Part shown: in pieces, positions 46,794 to 56,934 of the stretch
How positions within the stretch are numbered: the stretch's first letter is position 1
Layout: the number at the start of each line of letters is the position of its first letter
DNA from: an uncultured Flavobacteriaceae bacterium
GTDB taxonomy: Bacteria; Bacteroidota; Bacteroidia; Flavobacteriales; Flavobacteriaceae
Assembly (NCBI GenBank): GCA_905181615.1
Contig: CAJIYH010000002.1
Coordinates: 124,001-188,000, forward strand
DNA: 64,000 nucleotides
Direction of reading: 5' to 3'
Position numbers and translations under genes: made by a program
The notes under the pieces: model-generated
What the model was told of the DNA's origin: nothing
The model's input: the letters and a program-made list of their open reading frames with translations, nothing else
Database searches by the model: none

Positions 46794-46826
46794 ACTAAGA
46801 CGTGTACTTAGAGTGTTTTTAGCTAT

Positions 46827-46834
46827 CAAATATA
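46827..46834 (-). promoter_or_regulatory. -7 box of the hydrolase-engB operon
   Basis: On the minus strand TATATTTG matches TAnnTTTG, about 33 bases before the chosen ATG. It overlaps an alternative upstream TTG and so decides the start. Confidence 0.55.
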
Positions 46835-46917
46835 GTTAATAATTAATGATTTGGAATTTTTTTTTGACTGTTATACGGCTAAGACCTCTTTTACTCCAAC
46901 TCAGGAAACTTATCAAC

Positions 46918-46944
46918 AAAGTGGTATTTAGTGGAAAATTGTGG
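46918..46944 (+). promoter_or_regulatory. Putative MraZ operator: three GTGG repeats, 10-bp period
   Basis: GTGG occurs at 46921, 46931 and 46941, exactly 10 bases apart, within AAAGTGG, TTAGTGG and ATTGTGG. This resembles the direct repeats bound by MraZ in other bacteria (TGGG-type in E. coli, AAAGTGK-type in Mycoplasma). The array lies 12 bases upstream of the -7 box and covers the -33 region, so it could block or assist polymerase. Confidence 0.65.
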
Positions 46945-46955
46945 TAAATATACTT

Positions 46956-46963
46956 TATATTTG
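46956..46963 (+). promoter_or_regulatory. -7 box of the dcw cluster (mraZ promoter)
   Basis: TATATTTG matches TAnnTTTG, 25 bases before the mraZ ATG and just downstream of the GTGG repeats. It is the only strong promoter that I see before the cluster. Confidence 0.65.
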
Positions 46964-46988
46964 ATCTATCAACTCGCAAACAATTAAG

Positions 46989-47456
46989 ATGCAGCACTTT
47001 ATTGGGACATATGAATGTAAAGCTGACGCCAAAGGGCGGATCATGCTTCCGGTTGCCCTTAAGAAGCAATTGGCTCAAAATTTAGCAGAGCAATTTGTTT
47101 TAAAGCGTGCAGTTTTTAATTCTTGTCTAGAGTTATATCCCATTAAAGAGTGGGAAGCGATGATGGAAAAGGTTAATCAACTTAACCGATTCAATAAAAA
47201 AAACAACGACTTCATTAGAAGGTTTACGGCAGGGGTTCGCATAGTTGATGTTGATCAGACAGGGCGTTTACTGATTCCAAAAGACCTTTTTGTTCATGCT
47301 GGAATTTCTAAAGAAGTGGTGATTTCTTCAGCGGTAAATATTCTCGAAATATGGGATAAAGTTCGTTATGAAGAAGCAATAAGCGAGGCAACTGTTGATT
47401 TTGGCGCATTAGCTGAAGAAGTAATGGGAGATAAAGATGGAGATCAAATATCATAA
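46989..47456 (+). CDS. mraZ: Transcriptional regulator MraZ
   Basis: First gene of the dcw cluster, a 155-residue protein with two SpoVT/AbrB-like half-domains (GTYECKADAKGRIMLPVALK near 5-24, first part GTYECKADAKG, and RIVDVDQTGRLLIPKDL near 78-94). MraZ proteins form ring-shaped oligomers and bind repeats in their own promoter. It overlaps rsmH by 20 bases. It is the likely autoregulator of the cluster; the direction of control in Bacteroidetes is unknown. Confidence 0.95.
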   Translation: MQHFIGTYECKADAKGRIMLPVALKKQLAQNLAEQFVLKRAVFNSCLELYPIKEWEAMMEKVNQLNRFNKKNNDFIRRFTAGVRIVDVDQTGRLLIPKDLFVHAGISKEVVISSAVNILEIWDKVRYEEAISEATVDFGALAEEVMGDKDGDQIS

Positions 47457-48339
47457 TCCAGTTCTACTGGACCGCAGTGTTGAGGATTTGGTAACCAACC
47501 TAGATGGGATTTATGTTGATGTTACTTTTGGAGGCGGAGGTCATTCAAGAAAAATATTAAAATCTCTTTCTCCAGAGGGCAAATTATTTGCTTTCGACCA
47601 AGATCAAGATGCAGTGAAAAACACTTTGACTGATCCGCGTTTTGAGTTGATTCAAGCAAATTTCAAAGACCTAAAACGATATCTTAAATTTTATGGCATA
47701 AAAGAAGTCGATGGCATTCTGGCTGATTTTGGTGTTTCATCACATCAATTTGATGCTGAGCAAAGAGGATTTTCAACACGCTTCGAAGGTCGTTTAGATA
47801 TGCGTATGGATCAAGACGCAAGTTTATCTGCATTTGAAGTAGTCAACACCTATTCGGAACAAGAGTTGATTTCAATAATGAAATTGTATGGTGAGGTCAA
47901 AGGCGCTCACAAAATTGTTTCTGCAATTTTGGAGCAAAGAGATGTTGCGGATATAGAGACTACAACAGAATTGATTGAAATAATCAAACCGCTTATTCCT
48001 GAGCGTTTTATAAATAAAATACTAGCCCAAGTTTTTCAAGCCATTCGAATAGAAGTGAACCAAGAGTTGGAGGTAATTAAATTATTTCTTCAGCAGACTG
48101 TTGAGGTTTTGAAGCCTAGTGGGAGGTTGGTTTGCATCTCGTATCACTCTTTAGAAGACAGATTGGTTAAACGTTTTATTAGAGAAGGAGTTTTTGAGGG
48201 GGAGGCAGAACAAGATTTTTTCGGAAATCGATTTACGCCATTCAAAAAAGTTGGAGGCCTTGTAATTCCTTCGGATGAAGAAATAAAATTAAACAGTAGA
48301 GCTAGAAGTGCGAAACTAAGAACAGCTGAAAAAAAATGA
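47437..48339 (+). CDS. rsmH: 16S rRNA (cytosine-1402 N4)-methyltransferase
   Basis: SAM-dependent methyltransferase (old name MraW), 300 residues. YHNPVLLDRSVEDL opens the protein and DVTFGGGGHS (28-37) binds SAM; ILADFGVSSHQFD and the RSAKLRTAE tail are typical. The reading frame begins 20 bases before the mraZ stop, so the two genes are coupled by overlap. It ends with ATGA shared with ftsL. Confidence 0.95.
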   Translation: MEIKYHNPVLLDRSVEDLVTNLDGIYVDVTFGGGGHSRKILKSLSPEGKLFAFDQDQDAVKNTLTDPRFELIQANFKDLKRYLKFYGIKEVDGILADFGVSSHQFDAEQRGFSTRFEGRLDMRMDQDASLSAFEVVNTYSEQELISIMKLYGEVKGAHKIVSAILEQRDVADIETTTELIEIIKPLIPERFINKILAQVFQAIRIEVNQELEVIKLFLQQTVEVLKPSGRLVCISYHSLEDRLVKRFIREGVFEGEAEQDFFGNRFTPFKKVGGLVIPSDEEIKLNSRARSAKLRTAEKK

Positions 48340-48653
48340 ACAAACTATTTTCGTTTTTAAACATAGAATTTTTGATTAAGGATAACGCCTTGAAAAATTG
48401 GCGTATGATTTTGTTTTTATCTCTTCTGGCTTTAGTAATTATTTCTAGTGGACATTCAGCAGACAGTAAAATTTTTCAGATAGCAAAACTCAATAACGAG
48501 CTTAAAGAAATGAAAAGCAACTTTGTCGAAAAGCGAGCTTATTTGATGGAATTAAAAATGGAGTCTAGAGTTACAGAGTCCCTCAAAGAGAAAGGCATCA
48601 AGCCTGCCAAAAACCCGCCCATAAAACTGGTTGTAGAATCAAGTAAAAAATGA
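48336..48653 (+). CDS. ftsL: FtsL-like division protein
   Basis: A 105-residue bitopic protein: short cytoplasmic part, one membrane segment (about 24-42), then a coiled-coil (IAKLNNELKEMKSNFVEKRA, about 49-68). Sequence conservation of FtsL is low; the call relies on topology and on position between rsmH and ftsI. It overlaps rsmH and ftsI by four bases each. Confidence 0.8.
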   Translation: MNKLFSFLNIEFLIKDNALKNWRMILFLSLLALVIISSGHSADSKIFQIAKLNNELKEMKSNFVEKRAYLMELKMESRVTESLKEKGIKPAKNPPIKLVVESSKK

Positions 48654-50641
48654 GTAGAGAAACAAAGCAAATAACGAACCGTTTTTACCTAGTGGTACTT
48701 GGGTTGTTTGTCTTTGCCTGTATTTTGGTTTCCAAACTTTTTATAATTCAGATATCAGAAGGTGATTATTATCGCGATCTAGCCCAGCAAAGAACCGTTA
48801 AAAACTTTGTTTTACAGCCCAGTCGAGGTAATATATATTCAGACGATGAGAGTTTGTTGGCCACTACAGTTCCTCGTTATGAAATCCGATGGGATGCTAA
48901 AGTAGCTTCAGAAAGTCTATTTCAAAAACACAAAGACAGCTTATCTCACGAATTGGGAATTTTGTTTAACAAACCCAGTTCACATTATCTGAAAAAACTG
49001 GAACAAGCTCGGGCAAAAAAGAGTCGTTATGTGTTGATCGGCAGAAACCTTAATTTTTCTACTTACAAGAAAATAAAAAGTTTACCTCTGTTTAACATGT
49101 CTTCACTCCGAGGCGGATTAATTGTTGAGTCGCAATTGACTCGCGAAAATCCGATTGGTAAAATTGCAGAGCGAACCATCGGTTATGAGCAAAGAGATCC
49201 AAGCGGAAATTATCTGCGGGTAGGTCTGGAGGGAGCTTTTGGTCAATACCTAAAAGGAGAGAACGGCAGGAGAATGAAACAGAAAATTGCCAACGGCCAA
49301 TGGAAGCCCATTAATGATAACAATGAAAAAGAGCCTACCGAAGGTTATGATGTATATACTACGCTCAATATCAATATGCAAGACATCGCACATCATGCGT
49401 TGTTAGCTCAGTTAGAAAAGTTTGAAGCCGATCATGGAACAGTTGTAGTAATGGAGACCAAAACAGGTAACATTAAAGCAATTTCAAATCTAGGAAGGAC
49501 ATCTGAAGGTAAATATTATGAGAAGCTAAATTATGCCATTGGCGAAGCCCATGAGCCAGGATCTACTTTTAAGTTAATGGCAATGATTGCTGCGCTTGAA
49601 GACAAAGTAGTTGATGTAGATGATTTAGTTGACACAACGGGTGGTGAGCTTACTTTTTATAATAAATATAAGGTTCGAGATTCTAAAAAAAGAGGGTATG
49701 GTTTGTTAACCGTTGCTAAAGCTTTTGAGGTTTCTTCGAATACTGGGATAGTCAAAATAATTCATGATAACTATAAAAACAACCCATCAAAATTCGTAAA
49801 TCGCCTTTACAACATGGGATTACATAAACCCCTTGGACTTCCTTTCAAGGGAGAGGCTATGCCTAAAATTCCTTATCCAACAGATTCAGATTGGGACGGA
49901 TTGGATTTGCCCTGGATGGCTTTTGGTTATGGCGTATTAATGACTCCTCTTCAAACCCTAACGTTTTATAATGCCATTGCAAATGGCGGAGAAATGGTAA
50001 AGCCTAAGTTCATAGATAGAATTGGAAATTTTGGAGAAACACCGGTTAAATATTTTGATAAAGAGGTTATTAACCCATCTATATGTTCTAAGGAAACACT
50101 AGAGCAAGTTCAGAAAATGATGTTTAATGTTGTTGATAAAAAATGGGGAACGGCCCATAAAATAAAAGACGAAAATTTTGCTATAGCCGGAAAAACTGGA
50201 ACCTGTCAGGTAGATTATACAAAAGAAGAAACGCAGTATGTATCAAGTTTTGTTGGTTATTTTCCTGCCGAAGCCTCGCAATATTCCTGTATTGTTGTCA
50301 TTCATAGACCAAACAAAAAGATAGGGTATTATGGAGCAACGGTTGCTGCACCAGTTTTCAAAGAAATAGCATTAAATATTTTCAATACAATTCCTAAACA
50401 AGTAGAGGTTCCTGAGTTGAATTTTGCTTCTGTAGGTTTCGACATTGATGCTTTTGATTCTTCAGCAACAAATCAAACAATACCAAACGTAAAAGGAATG
50501 CCAGCAATGGATGCGTTAATGTTATTAGAGCGAATGGGATTGAAAGTAGAATTAAAGGGTACAGGAAAAGTAAAAAGTCAGTCAATTAAACAGGGTTCGA
50601 GATTAAATAAAAAACAACAAATCTTATTAGAGCTCTCATGA
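48650..50641 (+). CDS. ftsI: Division transpeptidase (class B penicillin-binding protein) with PASTA domain
   Basis: Septal PBP3/FtsI, 663 residues. One N-terminal membrane anchor (about 12-33), a pedestal, and the transpeptidase with STFK (Ser305, Lys308), SSN (362-364) and KTGT near 518. A single C-terminal PASTA domain covers the last 60 or so residues (TIPNVKGMPAMDALMLLERMGL, first part TIPNVKGMPAM). PASTA-bearing division PBPs are common in this phylum. Overlaps the murE start by four bases. Confidence 0.94.
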   Translation: MSRETKQITNRFYLVVLGLFVFACILVSKLFIIQISEGDYYRDLAQQRTVKNFVLQPSRGNIYSDDESLLATTVPRYEIRWDAKVASESLFQKHKDSLSHELGILFNKPSSHYLKKLEQARAKKSRYVLIGRNLNFSTYKKIKSLPLFNMSSLRGGLIVESQLTRENPIGKIAERTIGYEQRDPSGNYLRVGLEGAFGQYLKGENGRRMKQKIANGQWKPINDNNEKEPTEGYDVYTTLNINMQDIAHHALLAQLEKFEADHGTVVVMETKTGNIKAISNLGRTSEGKYYEKLNYAIGEAHEPGSTFKLMAMIAALEDKVVDVDDLVDTTGGELTFYNKYKVRDSKKRGYGLLTVAKAFEVSSNTGIVKIIHDNYKNNPSKFVNRLYNMGLHKPLGLPFKGEAMPKIPYPTDSDWDGLDLPWMAFGYGVLMTPLQTLTFYNAIANGGEMVKPKFIDRIGNFGETPVKYFDKEVINPSICSKETLEQVQKMMFNVVDKKWGTAHKIKDENFAIAGKTGTCQVDYTKEETQYVSSFVGYFPAEASQYSCIVVIHRPNKKIGYYGATVAAPVFKEIALNIFNTIPKQVEVPELNFASVGFDIDAFDSSATNQTIPNVKGMPAMDALMLLERMGLKVELKGTGKVKSQSIKQGSRLNKKQQILLELS

Positions 50642-52098
50642 AACAACTTAAAGACATTTTATTTGGGGTTTCTATTGAGCAGACTTATGGTGCTATAGCT
50701 AAGCATATTAGTACAGTTGCGTTTGATTCTCGCAAAGTAGAATTAAACACGCTTTTTGTTGCTATAAAGGGAGATCAGTCGGACGGTCACGACTATATTG
50801 ATGCGGCAATTAAAAAGGGCGCTCATGTTGTTTTGGGAACGCAAGAACCTCATCAGATAATCCCCGGAGTTACTTTTATTAGGGTGCCTGACACGCGTGT
50901 AGCTTTAGCTATAATAGCAGCTAATTATTATGATCATCCTTCTCGTAAACTAGATCTGATTGGCATTACTGGGACTAATGGAAAAACCACAACCGCTAGC
51001 TTGAGTTTTGAGTTATTCACTCAAATGGGTTATGCTGCTGGTTTATTGTCAACTGTTGAAATTAAATACGCAAAACAAGTTATTCCTGCAACTCATACAA
51101 CTCCAGATCCTTTAGCTATTAACAAGCACCTGGACACCATGGTAAATCTTGGAATTGGATATTGTTTTATGGAAGTATCTTCTCACGGAATAGCACAAGG
51201 AAGAATCCATGGACTCCAATTTAAAGGTGGGGTGTTTACTAACCTTACCCAAGATCATATAGATTATCATGAAACTTTTGCGGCTTACAGAGATACCAAA
51301 AAAGAGTTTTTTGATCTTCTTCCTAAATCAGCGTTTGCATTAGTCAATTTGGATGATAAGAACGGAGCATTTATGGTTCAGAATTCCAAGGCAAATATAA
51401 AATCATTTGCAATTCAAAATTATGCTGATTTTAGAACACAAATTCTAGAGCATCAATTTACTGGAATGCTTTTAAAAATTGAGGATAAAGAAGTGTGGAC
51501 ACAACTTATAGGCCTGTTTAATGCGTCTAATATTTTAGCGGTTTATGCAATTGCGAGTCTTTTAAATCAAGAACAACTTGAAGTTTTATATGCAATAAGT
51601 AAGCTTAAAAATGTAAGTGGTCGTTTTGAAACGATTCAAGGACCAAAAGGTTCTTTGGTGATTGTAGATTATGCTCACACGCCAGACGCGTTGAAGAATG
51701 TTTTAAAAACCATTAATTCGGTAAGAACCAGAAACGAAAAAGTGATTACGGTTGTAGGTTGTGGAGGTGATCGGGATAAAGAAAAACGACCTATGATGGC
51801 AGCTGTCGCAGCTCAACTCAGTGATCGTGTTGTGTTTACATCCGATAATCCTCGTTCGGAAGATCCTGAAAAAATCATTTTAGAAATGGAGGTTGGTGTA
51901 GCACCTGAAGATTATAAAAAAACATTAAAAATAAGCGACCGTAAGGAAGCCATAAAAACAGCATGCATGCTTTTAGAAGATAAGGATGTTTTGCTGATTG
52001 CTGGGAAAGGACATGAAACTTTCCAGGAAATTAAAGGGGTTAAAACACAGTTTGATGACCGTCAGGTTGTACAAGAAATATTATTGAAATTATTCTAA
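50638..52098 (+). CDS. murE: UDP-MurNAc-dipeptide:meso-diaminopimelate ligase
   Basis: Adds the third amino acid to the peptidoglycan precursor. The ATP loop GTNGKTTT is at 112-119, THTTPDP binds the UDP sugar, and DNPR at 403-406 is the known meso-diaminopimelate specificity motif (lysine enzymes differ). 486 residues. One base separates it from mraY. Confidence 0.96.
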   Translation: MKQLKDILFGVSIEQTYGAIAKHISTVAFDSRKVELNTLFVAIKGDQSDGHDYIDAAIKKGAHVVLGTQEPHQIIPGVTFIRVPDTRVALAIIAANYYDHPSRKLDLIGITGTNGKTTTASLSFELFTQMGYAAGLLSTVEIKYAKQVIPATHTTPDPLAINKHLDTMVNLGIGYCFMEVSSHGIAQGRIHGLQFKGGVFTNLTQDHIDYHETFAAYRDTKKEFFDLLPKSAFALVNLDDKNGAFMVQNSKANIKSFAIQNYADFRTQILEHQFTGMLLKIEDKEVWTQLIGLFNASNILAVYAIASLLNQEQLEVLYAISKLKNVSGRFETIQGPKGSLVIVDYAHTPDALKNVLKTINSVRTRNEKVITVVGCGGDRDKEKRPMMAAVAAQLSDRVVFTSDNPRSEDPEKIILEMEVGVAPEDYKKTLKISDRKEAIKTACMLLEDKDVLLIAGKGHETFQEIKGVKTQFDDRQVVQEILLKLF

Positions 52099-52099
52099 T

Positions 52100-53311
52100 A
52101 TGTTATACTATTTATTCGAGTATTTAGAAAGTCAGTATCAATTGCCAGGAGCAAGTCTGTTTCAGTTTTTGTCTTTTAGAGCAGCTCTTGCTGTACTTGT
52201 TTCCCTATTATTTTCTACCATTTTTGGAAAAAAAATAATTGATTATCTAAAACGAAAACAAATCGGAGAAACAGTTCGTGAACTTGGTCTAGAAGGTCAG
52301 GCACAAAAATCAGGAACTCCAACAATGGGAGGAATTATAATTATTATAAGCACCTTAATCCCCGTTCTTTTAATTGCAAAACTTCAGAACATATACATTC
52401 TTCTACTCATTTTCACAACCCTATGGATGGGGGCAATCGGGTTTTTGGACGACTATATTAAAGTATTTAGAAAAGACAAACAAGGATTGAAAGGAATTTT
52501 CAAAGTAATAGGGCAAGTCTTTTTGGGTGTTGTTGTAGGTTCTACTTTATATTTTCATTCGGAAGTTACTGTTAGATTAGAACAGCCTAATGTTATGGTT
52601 GAGCAAAATGTTGAGAATTTTACAAGTGATCAAAAATCTACTTTAACAACAATTCCATTTTTAAAGAATAACGAATTTGATTATGCGGAACTTATTCAAT
52701 GGATTCCAAATTCTGCTCCTTACTCCTGGTTGATTTTCATTCCTTTTGTAGTTTTTATTATAACAGCTATTTCTAATGGTGCAAACCTTACGGATGGGAT
52801 TGATGGCTTAGCCGCAGGAAGTTCTGCCATTATGGTTTTCACTTTAGGAGTTTTTGCTTGGGTCTCCGGTAACCTTATTTTCTCTGATTATCTCAACATA
52901 ATGTACATACCAAATGCAGGTGAAATAACCATTTTTATTGCTGCTTTTCTGGGGTCTCTGATTGGGTTTTTGTGGTACAATACGTATCCTGCTCAAGTGT
53001 TCATGGGAGACACTGGAAGTCTAACTATAGGTGCTATTATTGCCGTAACAGCTATAATGATTCGAAAAGAATTATTACTGCCTCTTTTGTGTGGAGTTTT
53101 TGTATTGGAAACTCTTTCTGTAGTTATTCAGGTTGGGTATTTTAAATATACTCGGAAAAAACTTGGAACTGGTAGAAGAGTGTTTTTAATGGCACCCTTG
53201 CATCATCATTATCAAAAGCTTGGTTATCACGAAAGTAAAATTGTAGCTCGTTTTTGGATTATAGGTATCCTCTTAAGTGTATTAACCATTGTAACTCTAA
53301 AAATTCGATAA
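52100..53311 (+). CDS. mraY: Phospho-MurNAc-pentapeptide transferase
   Basis: Polytopic membrane enzyme (403 residues) that makes lipid I on undecaprenyl phosphate. [33 protein letters not shown] and GDTGSL are the catalytic aspartate and nucleotide motifs; [14 protein letters not shown] is the HHH motif. A periplasmic-side insertion of about 50 residues after the fourth helix ([10 protein letters not shown] onward) is as in other Bacteroidetes. Its stop codon overlaps the murD ATG by one base. Confidence 0.96.
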   Translation: MLYYLFEYLESQYQLPGASLFQFLSFRAALAVLVSLLFSTIFGKKIIDYLKRKQIGETVRELGLEGQAQKSGTPTMGGIIIIISTLIPVLLIAKLQNIYILLLIFTTLWMGAIGFLDDYIKVFRKDKQGLKGIFKVIGQVFLGVVVGSTLYFHSEVTVRLEQPNVMVEQNVENFTSDQKSTLTTIPFLKNNEFDYAELIQWIPNSAPYSWLIFIPFVVFIITAISNGANLTDGIDGLAAGSSAIMVFTLGVFAWVSGNLIFSDYLNIMYIPNAGEITIFIAAFLGSLIGFLWYNTYPAQVFMGDTGSLTIGAIIAVTAIMIRKELLLPLLCGVFVLETLSVVIQVGYFKYTRKKLGTGRRVFLMAPLHHHYQKLGYHESKIVARFWIIGILLSVLTIVTLKIR

Positions 53312-54648
53312 TGCCTAAAAAACTTGTCATATTGGGCGGAGGAGAAAGCGGAATTGGATCTGCAGTTCTTGGCGTGAAACAAGGTTTCGAAGTTTTTGTT
53401 TCTGATGCTGGAGCTATTTCTTTGGATGTCCAAAATGAATTGAAAGCACTGGGTATTTTGTTTGAACAAGGTGGGCATGATTTGAAGACTATTCTTCAAG
53501 CTTCTTTGGTTATGAAAAGCCCTGGAATTCATGAAAAAATTGATTTAATTAAAGAAATAAGAGCTGCCAATATTAAAATAGTTTCAGAAATTGAATTTGC
53601 AAGTCAATATACTAATGCTACTTTAATTGGTATAACAGGGAGTAATGGTAAAACCACAACAACCCTTCTTACGCACCACTTATTAGAGCAGTCGGGATTG
53701 AATGTCGGAGTTGCAGGTAATATAGGATATAGTTTTGCGCGACAAGTTGCCGAAACCAATCGAGAAGTTTATGTATTAGAAATTAGCAGTTTTCAATTAG
53801 ACGATATTTATGAATTTCAGCCAGAAGTTTCTGTCATTACCAATATTACTCCAGACCATTTAGATCGATACGAAAACAACTTTTCAAAGTATGTAAGGTC
53901 TAAAATGCGAATCATTAAAAATCAATCAAATAAGCAGTTTTTAGTCTTTAACTCCGAGGATCCGGTCTTGGTTAAAGCTCTTAATACATCTACTTCTGAA
54001 GTGAACAAAATTTCTTTTGGTTTTGAAAAACCAGAAAAAGATGGAACATATACCTCAGACGATCAAATAATTATTCAACATGACAATTCAAATACCATGA
54101 TAAATACAGCACAATTTCAACTTCAAGGAAGGCATAATTTGCTTAACGCTATGGCGGCAGTTACCATTGCAAGGCTTTTAAAGGTTAGTAAAGATTCTAT
54201 TCGCGAAAGCTTAATGAGCTTTAAGGGTGCTCCTCATCGTTTGGAGCAGTTTCTTAAGATTCAAAATATAAGCTATATCAATGATTCTAAAGCTACCAAC
54301 GTGAATGCAACCTTCTATGCTTTAGATAGCGTGAATTCACAAACTGTTTGGATTGCTGGAGGTGTTGACAAAGGAAATGATTACAATTTGTTACTTCCGT
54401 TGGTTAGAGAAAAAGTAAAAGCCATCGTTTGTTTGGGTATAGACAACGAAAAGTTACTTGAGGTTTTTGGGCCTGTTGTAGAGACTATTGTGGAAACTCA
54501 ATCCATTGATGAGGCTGTAAAAATCGCGCATAAAATTGCACTTAAAAAAGAAACGGTTTTGCTCTCACCAGCATGTGCAAGTTTTGATTTATTTGAAAAC
54601 TATGAAGACCGTGGAGATCAATTCAAACAAGCTGTTCGAAATTTATAA
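53311..54648 (+). CDS. murD: UDP-MurNAc-L-alanine:D-glutamate ligase
   Basis: Second Mur ligase, 445 residues from ATG at 53311. The Rossmann-like start [14 protein letters not shown], the ATP loop GITGSNGKTTTT (about 108-118) and the final SPACASFDLFENYEDRG signature are complete. A longer reading frame from 53254 would overlap mraY by 58 bases and lacks family similarity, so it is rejected. TAATG couples it to mraY. Confidence 0.95.
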   Translation: MPKKLVILGGGESGIGSAVLGVKQGFEVFVSDAGAISLDVQNELKALGILFEQGGHDLKTILQASLVMKSPGIHEKIDLIKEIRAANIKIVSEIEFASQYTNATLIGITGSNGKTTTTLLTHHLLEQSGLNVGVAGNIGYSFARQVAETNREVYVLEISSFQLDDIYEFQPEVSVITNITPDHLDRYENNFSKYVRSKMRIIKNQSNKQFLVFNSEDPVLVKALNTSTSEVNKISFGFEKPEKDGTYTSDDQIIIQHDNSNTMINTAQFQLQGRHNLLNAMAAVTIARLLKVSKDSIRESLMSFKGAPHRLEQFLKIQNISYINDSKATNVNATFYALDSVNSQTVWIAGGVDKGNDYNLLLPLVREKVKAIVCLGIDNEKLLEVFGPVVETIVETQSIDEAVKIAHKIALKKETVLLSPACASFDLFENYEDRGDQFKQAVRNL

Positions 54649-55856
54649 TGAATAAAAAAAACAAACTACTTAGTGGTGATCTAGTGCTTTGGGGCATTCT
54701 TGCTTTATTGGCATTGTTCTCTTTCTTACCTGTATTTAGTGCAAGCTCAAATCTTGCTTATGTCTTGGGGGAGGGTAGTCCATGGTACTATTTATTTAAA
54801 CATATGGTTATTTTGATTTTTGGATTTGGATTTATGGTAGGGGTCCATAAAATACCCTATCAGTATTTCAAAGCAATTTCTATTTTATTACTACCTGTTG
54901 TTGTTCTGTTACTAATTTATACGGCATCTCAAGGAACAGTCATTGATGGGGCTAACGCCAGTAGGTGGATTCAAATTCCTTTCGTAGGGCTAAGTTTTCA
55001 GACTTCAACTTTAGCTTCAGTTGTTTTGATGATTTATGTAGCTCATTACCTGTCAAAGAATTATGAAAACCCCCAAACATTCAAAGCTTCTATTTTGCCT
55101 TTATGGCTGCCTGTTTTTGTAGTAGTTTCTCTTATTTTACCCTCAAACCTTTCTACTGCAGTATTGATTTCTATGATGGTTTTTATGCTTGCTTTTTTGG
55201 GAGGTTACCCGATTAAACACCTAACTATTCTTTTAGCTGGAGCTTTCTTTTTATTACTACTGTTTGTTTTGTCGGCAAAGGCATTTCCTGATTTAATTCC
55301 AAATCGAGTTGATACTTGGATTAGTAGAATTGATAATTTTAATCAACCAGATTCTGATACAACAGACAATTACCAGGTTGAACGAGCAAAGATTGCAATT
55401 GCAACTGGAGGCATAACCGGTTTGGGAGTTGGAAAAAGTGTAATGAAAAATTTTCTCCCTCAAAGTAGTTCCGACTTTATTTACGCAATAATTGTAGAAG
55501 AGTTTGGTCTTTTGGGAGGTATAGGCTTAGTTTTTTCTTACTTATTAATTCTTTTTAGAATTATGGTTATAGCCCATCGAACTCCAACAGTTTTCGGAAA
55601 ACTTGTTGTTATTGGAGTTGGGGTTCCTATTATATTTCAAGCAATGATTAATATGGGAGTTGCCGTTCAGGTTCTACCTGTAACGGGACAAACCTTGCCT
55701 ATGGTGAGTAGTGGAGGTACTGCAGCTTGGATGACTTGTATTGCATTTGGAGTGATTTTGAGTGTGAGTTCTGCATACTATAAAAAAGCAGAAGAACTAG
55801 AACCAAAAGCGTCAAACGTAGATAACCCTTTAGCAGTTTTAAGTGAAACCATATAA
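54648..55856 (+). CDS. ftsW: Septal glycosyltransferase FtsW (SEDS family)
   Basis: Polytopic SEDS protein of 402 residues with about ten membrane helices. GANASRWIQIPFVGLSFQTS and the later VEEFGLLGGIGL plus LPMVSSGGTAAWMTCIAFG are the family signatures. It polymerises lipid II with the PBP encoded by ftsI. It overlaps murD by one base and murG by 14. Confidence 0.94.
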   Translation: MNKKNKLLSGDLVLWGILALLALFSFLPVFSASSNLAYVLGEGSPWYYLFKHMVILIFGFGFMVGVHKIPYQYFKAISILLLPVVVLLLIYTASQGTVIDGANASRWIQIPFVGLSFQTSTLASVVLMIYVAHYLSKNYENPQTFKASILPLWLPVFVVVSLILPSNLSTAVLISMMVFMLAFLGGYPIKHLTILLAGAFFLLLLFVLSAKAFPDLIPNRVDTWISRIDNFNQPDSDTTDNYQVERAKIAIATGGITGLGVGKSVMKNFLPQSSSDFIYAIIVEEFGLLGGIGLVFSYLLILFRIMVIAHRTPTVFGKLVVIGVGVPIIFQAMINMGVAVQVLPVTGQTLPMVSSGGTAAWMTCIAFGVILSVSSAYYKKAEELEPKASNVDNPLAVLSETI

Positions 55857-56934
55857 ATTCATCATATCGGGAGGAGGAACAGGTGGGCATATATACCCTG
55901 CAATAGCCATTGCTGATAAATTAAAGCAAACCTTTCCAGATGCTAAAATTTTATTTGTTGGTGCACTTGGAAAGATGGAGATGAATCAAGTGCCAAAGGC
56001 AGGATATGCAATTAAAGGAATTTGGATTTCTGGTTTTCAACGGAGTTCTTTTCTGAAAAACATGCTCTTCCCTTTAAAGTTAGTGGTTAGTTTTTTTCAA
56101 TCTGCTTATATTTTACTTTCATTTAAGCCCGATTTTGCTATAGGAACTGGTGGTTTTGCTAGTGGTCCAATTCTTTTTATTTCCCATTATCTAAAAATCA
56201 AGACACTTATTCAAGAACAAAACTCTTATGCAGGGATTACGAACAGATTCCTCGGTAACCGGGTTGATTTAATTGCTGTTGCTTTTGAAGGTTTAGATCG
56301 TTTTTTTCCAAAGGATAAAATCGCCATTACGGGAAATCCAATCCGAGAAGCTTTAGTTATCTCAAAAAACAAAAGGGCAATAGCACGCTCTAATTTTAAT
56401 TTAGATATCACCAAAAGGACCTTAGTTGTATTGGGCGGGAGTCTGGGAGCAAAAAAAATCAATCAAACTATAGCAGCTCATCTTCCTCTATTCTTCAAGT
56501 TTAATATTCAATTAATCTGGCAATGTGGAAAGTTATATTATGATCAGTATGAAAAATACAATGAAGACCATAATGTTCAGGTGTATCCTTTTATCCAGGA
56601 TATGGATCTTTTGTATGCTGCTGCAGATGTTTTAGTGTCTAGAGCAGGAGCAAGTTCTATTTCTGAATTAGCGGTAATAGGTAAGCCTGTTATGCTCATA
56701 CCGTCCCCTAATGTAGCAGATAACCACCAGTTTCATAATGCACAGGCTTTAGCAAAAACAGGTGGCGCTTTAGTGCTTATAGAACAAGATATAGATCAAG
56801 AATTCGAAAAATATTTCAACCGTCTTTTGAAGGTCGATGAAGATTTGGTACAAGACGAGTTCGTTAAATTCGCTCGACCAAACGCAACTCAAGACATAGT
56901 AGGTTTAATAATAAATAAGCTCAATAGAAATTGA
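55843..56934 (+). CDS. murG: UDP-GlcNAc:lipid I N-acetylglucosaminyltransferase
   Basis: GT28 glycosyltransferase that makes lipid II, 363 residues. GGGTGGH is at 10-16, GTGGFASGP near 103, and VLGGSLGAKKIN and SRAGASSISELAVIGKP form the donor site. It begins at GTG inside the end of ftsW; no ATG offers the same N-terminus. Its TGA stop overlaps the TTG start of murC. Confidence 0.95.
   Translation: MKPYKFIISGGGTGGHIYPAIAIADKLKQTFPDAKILFVGALGKMEMNQVPKAGYAIKGIWISGFQRSSFLKNMLFPLKLVVSFFQSAYILLSFKPDFAIGTGGFASGPILFISHYLKIKTLIQEQNSYAGITNRFLGNRVDLIAVAFEGLDRFFPKDKIAITGNPIREALVISKNKRAIARSNFNLDITKRTLVVLGGSLGAKKINQTIAAHLPLFFKFNIQLIWQCGKLYYDQYEKYNEDHNVQVYPFIQDMDLLYAAADVLVSRAGASSISELAVIGKPVMLIPSPNVADNHQFHNAQALAKTGGALVLIEQDIDQEFEKYFNRLLKVDEDLVQDEFVKFARPNATQDIVGLIINKLNRN

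Noticed and set aside
46836-47078. Minus-strand frame of 80 codons across the mraZ promoter
   Set aside because: It covers the GTGG repeats and the start of mraZ; the protein looks random and has no start signals.
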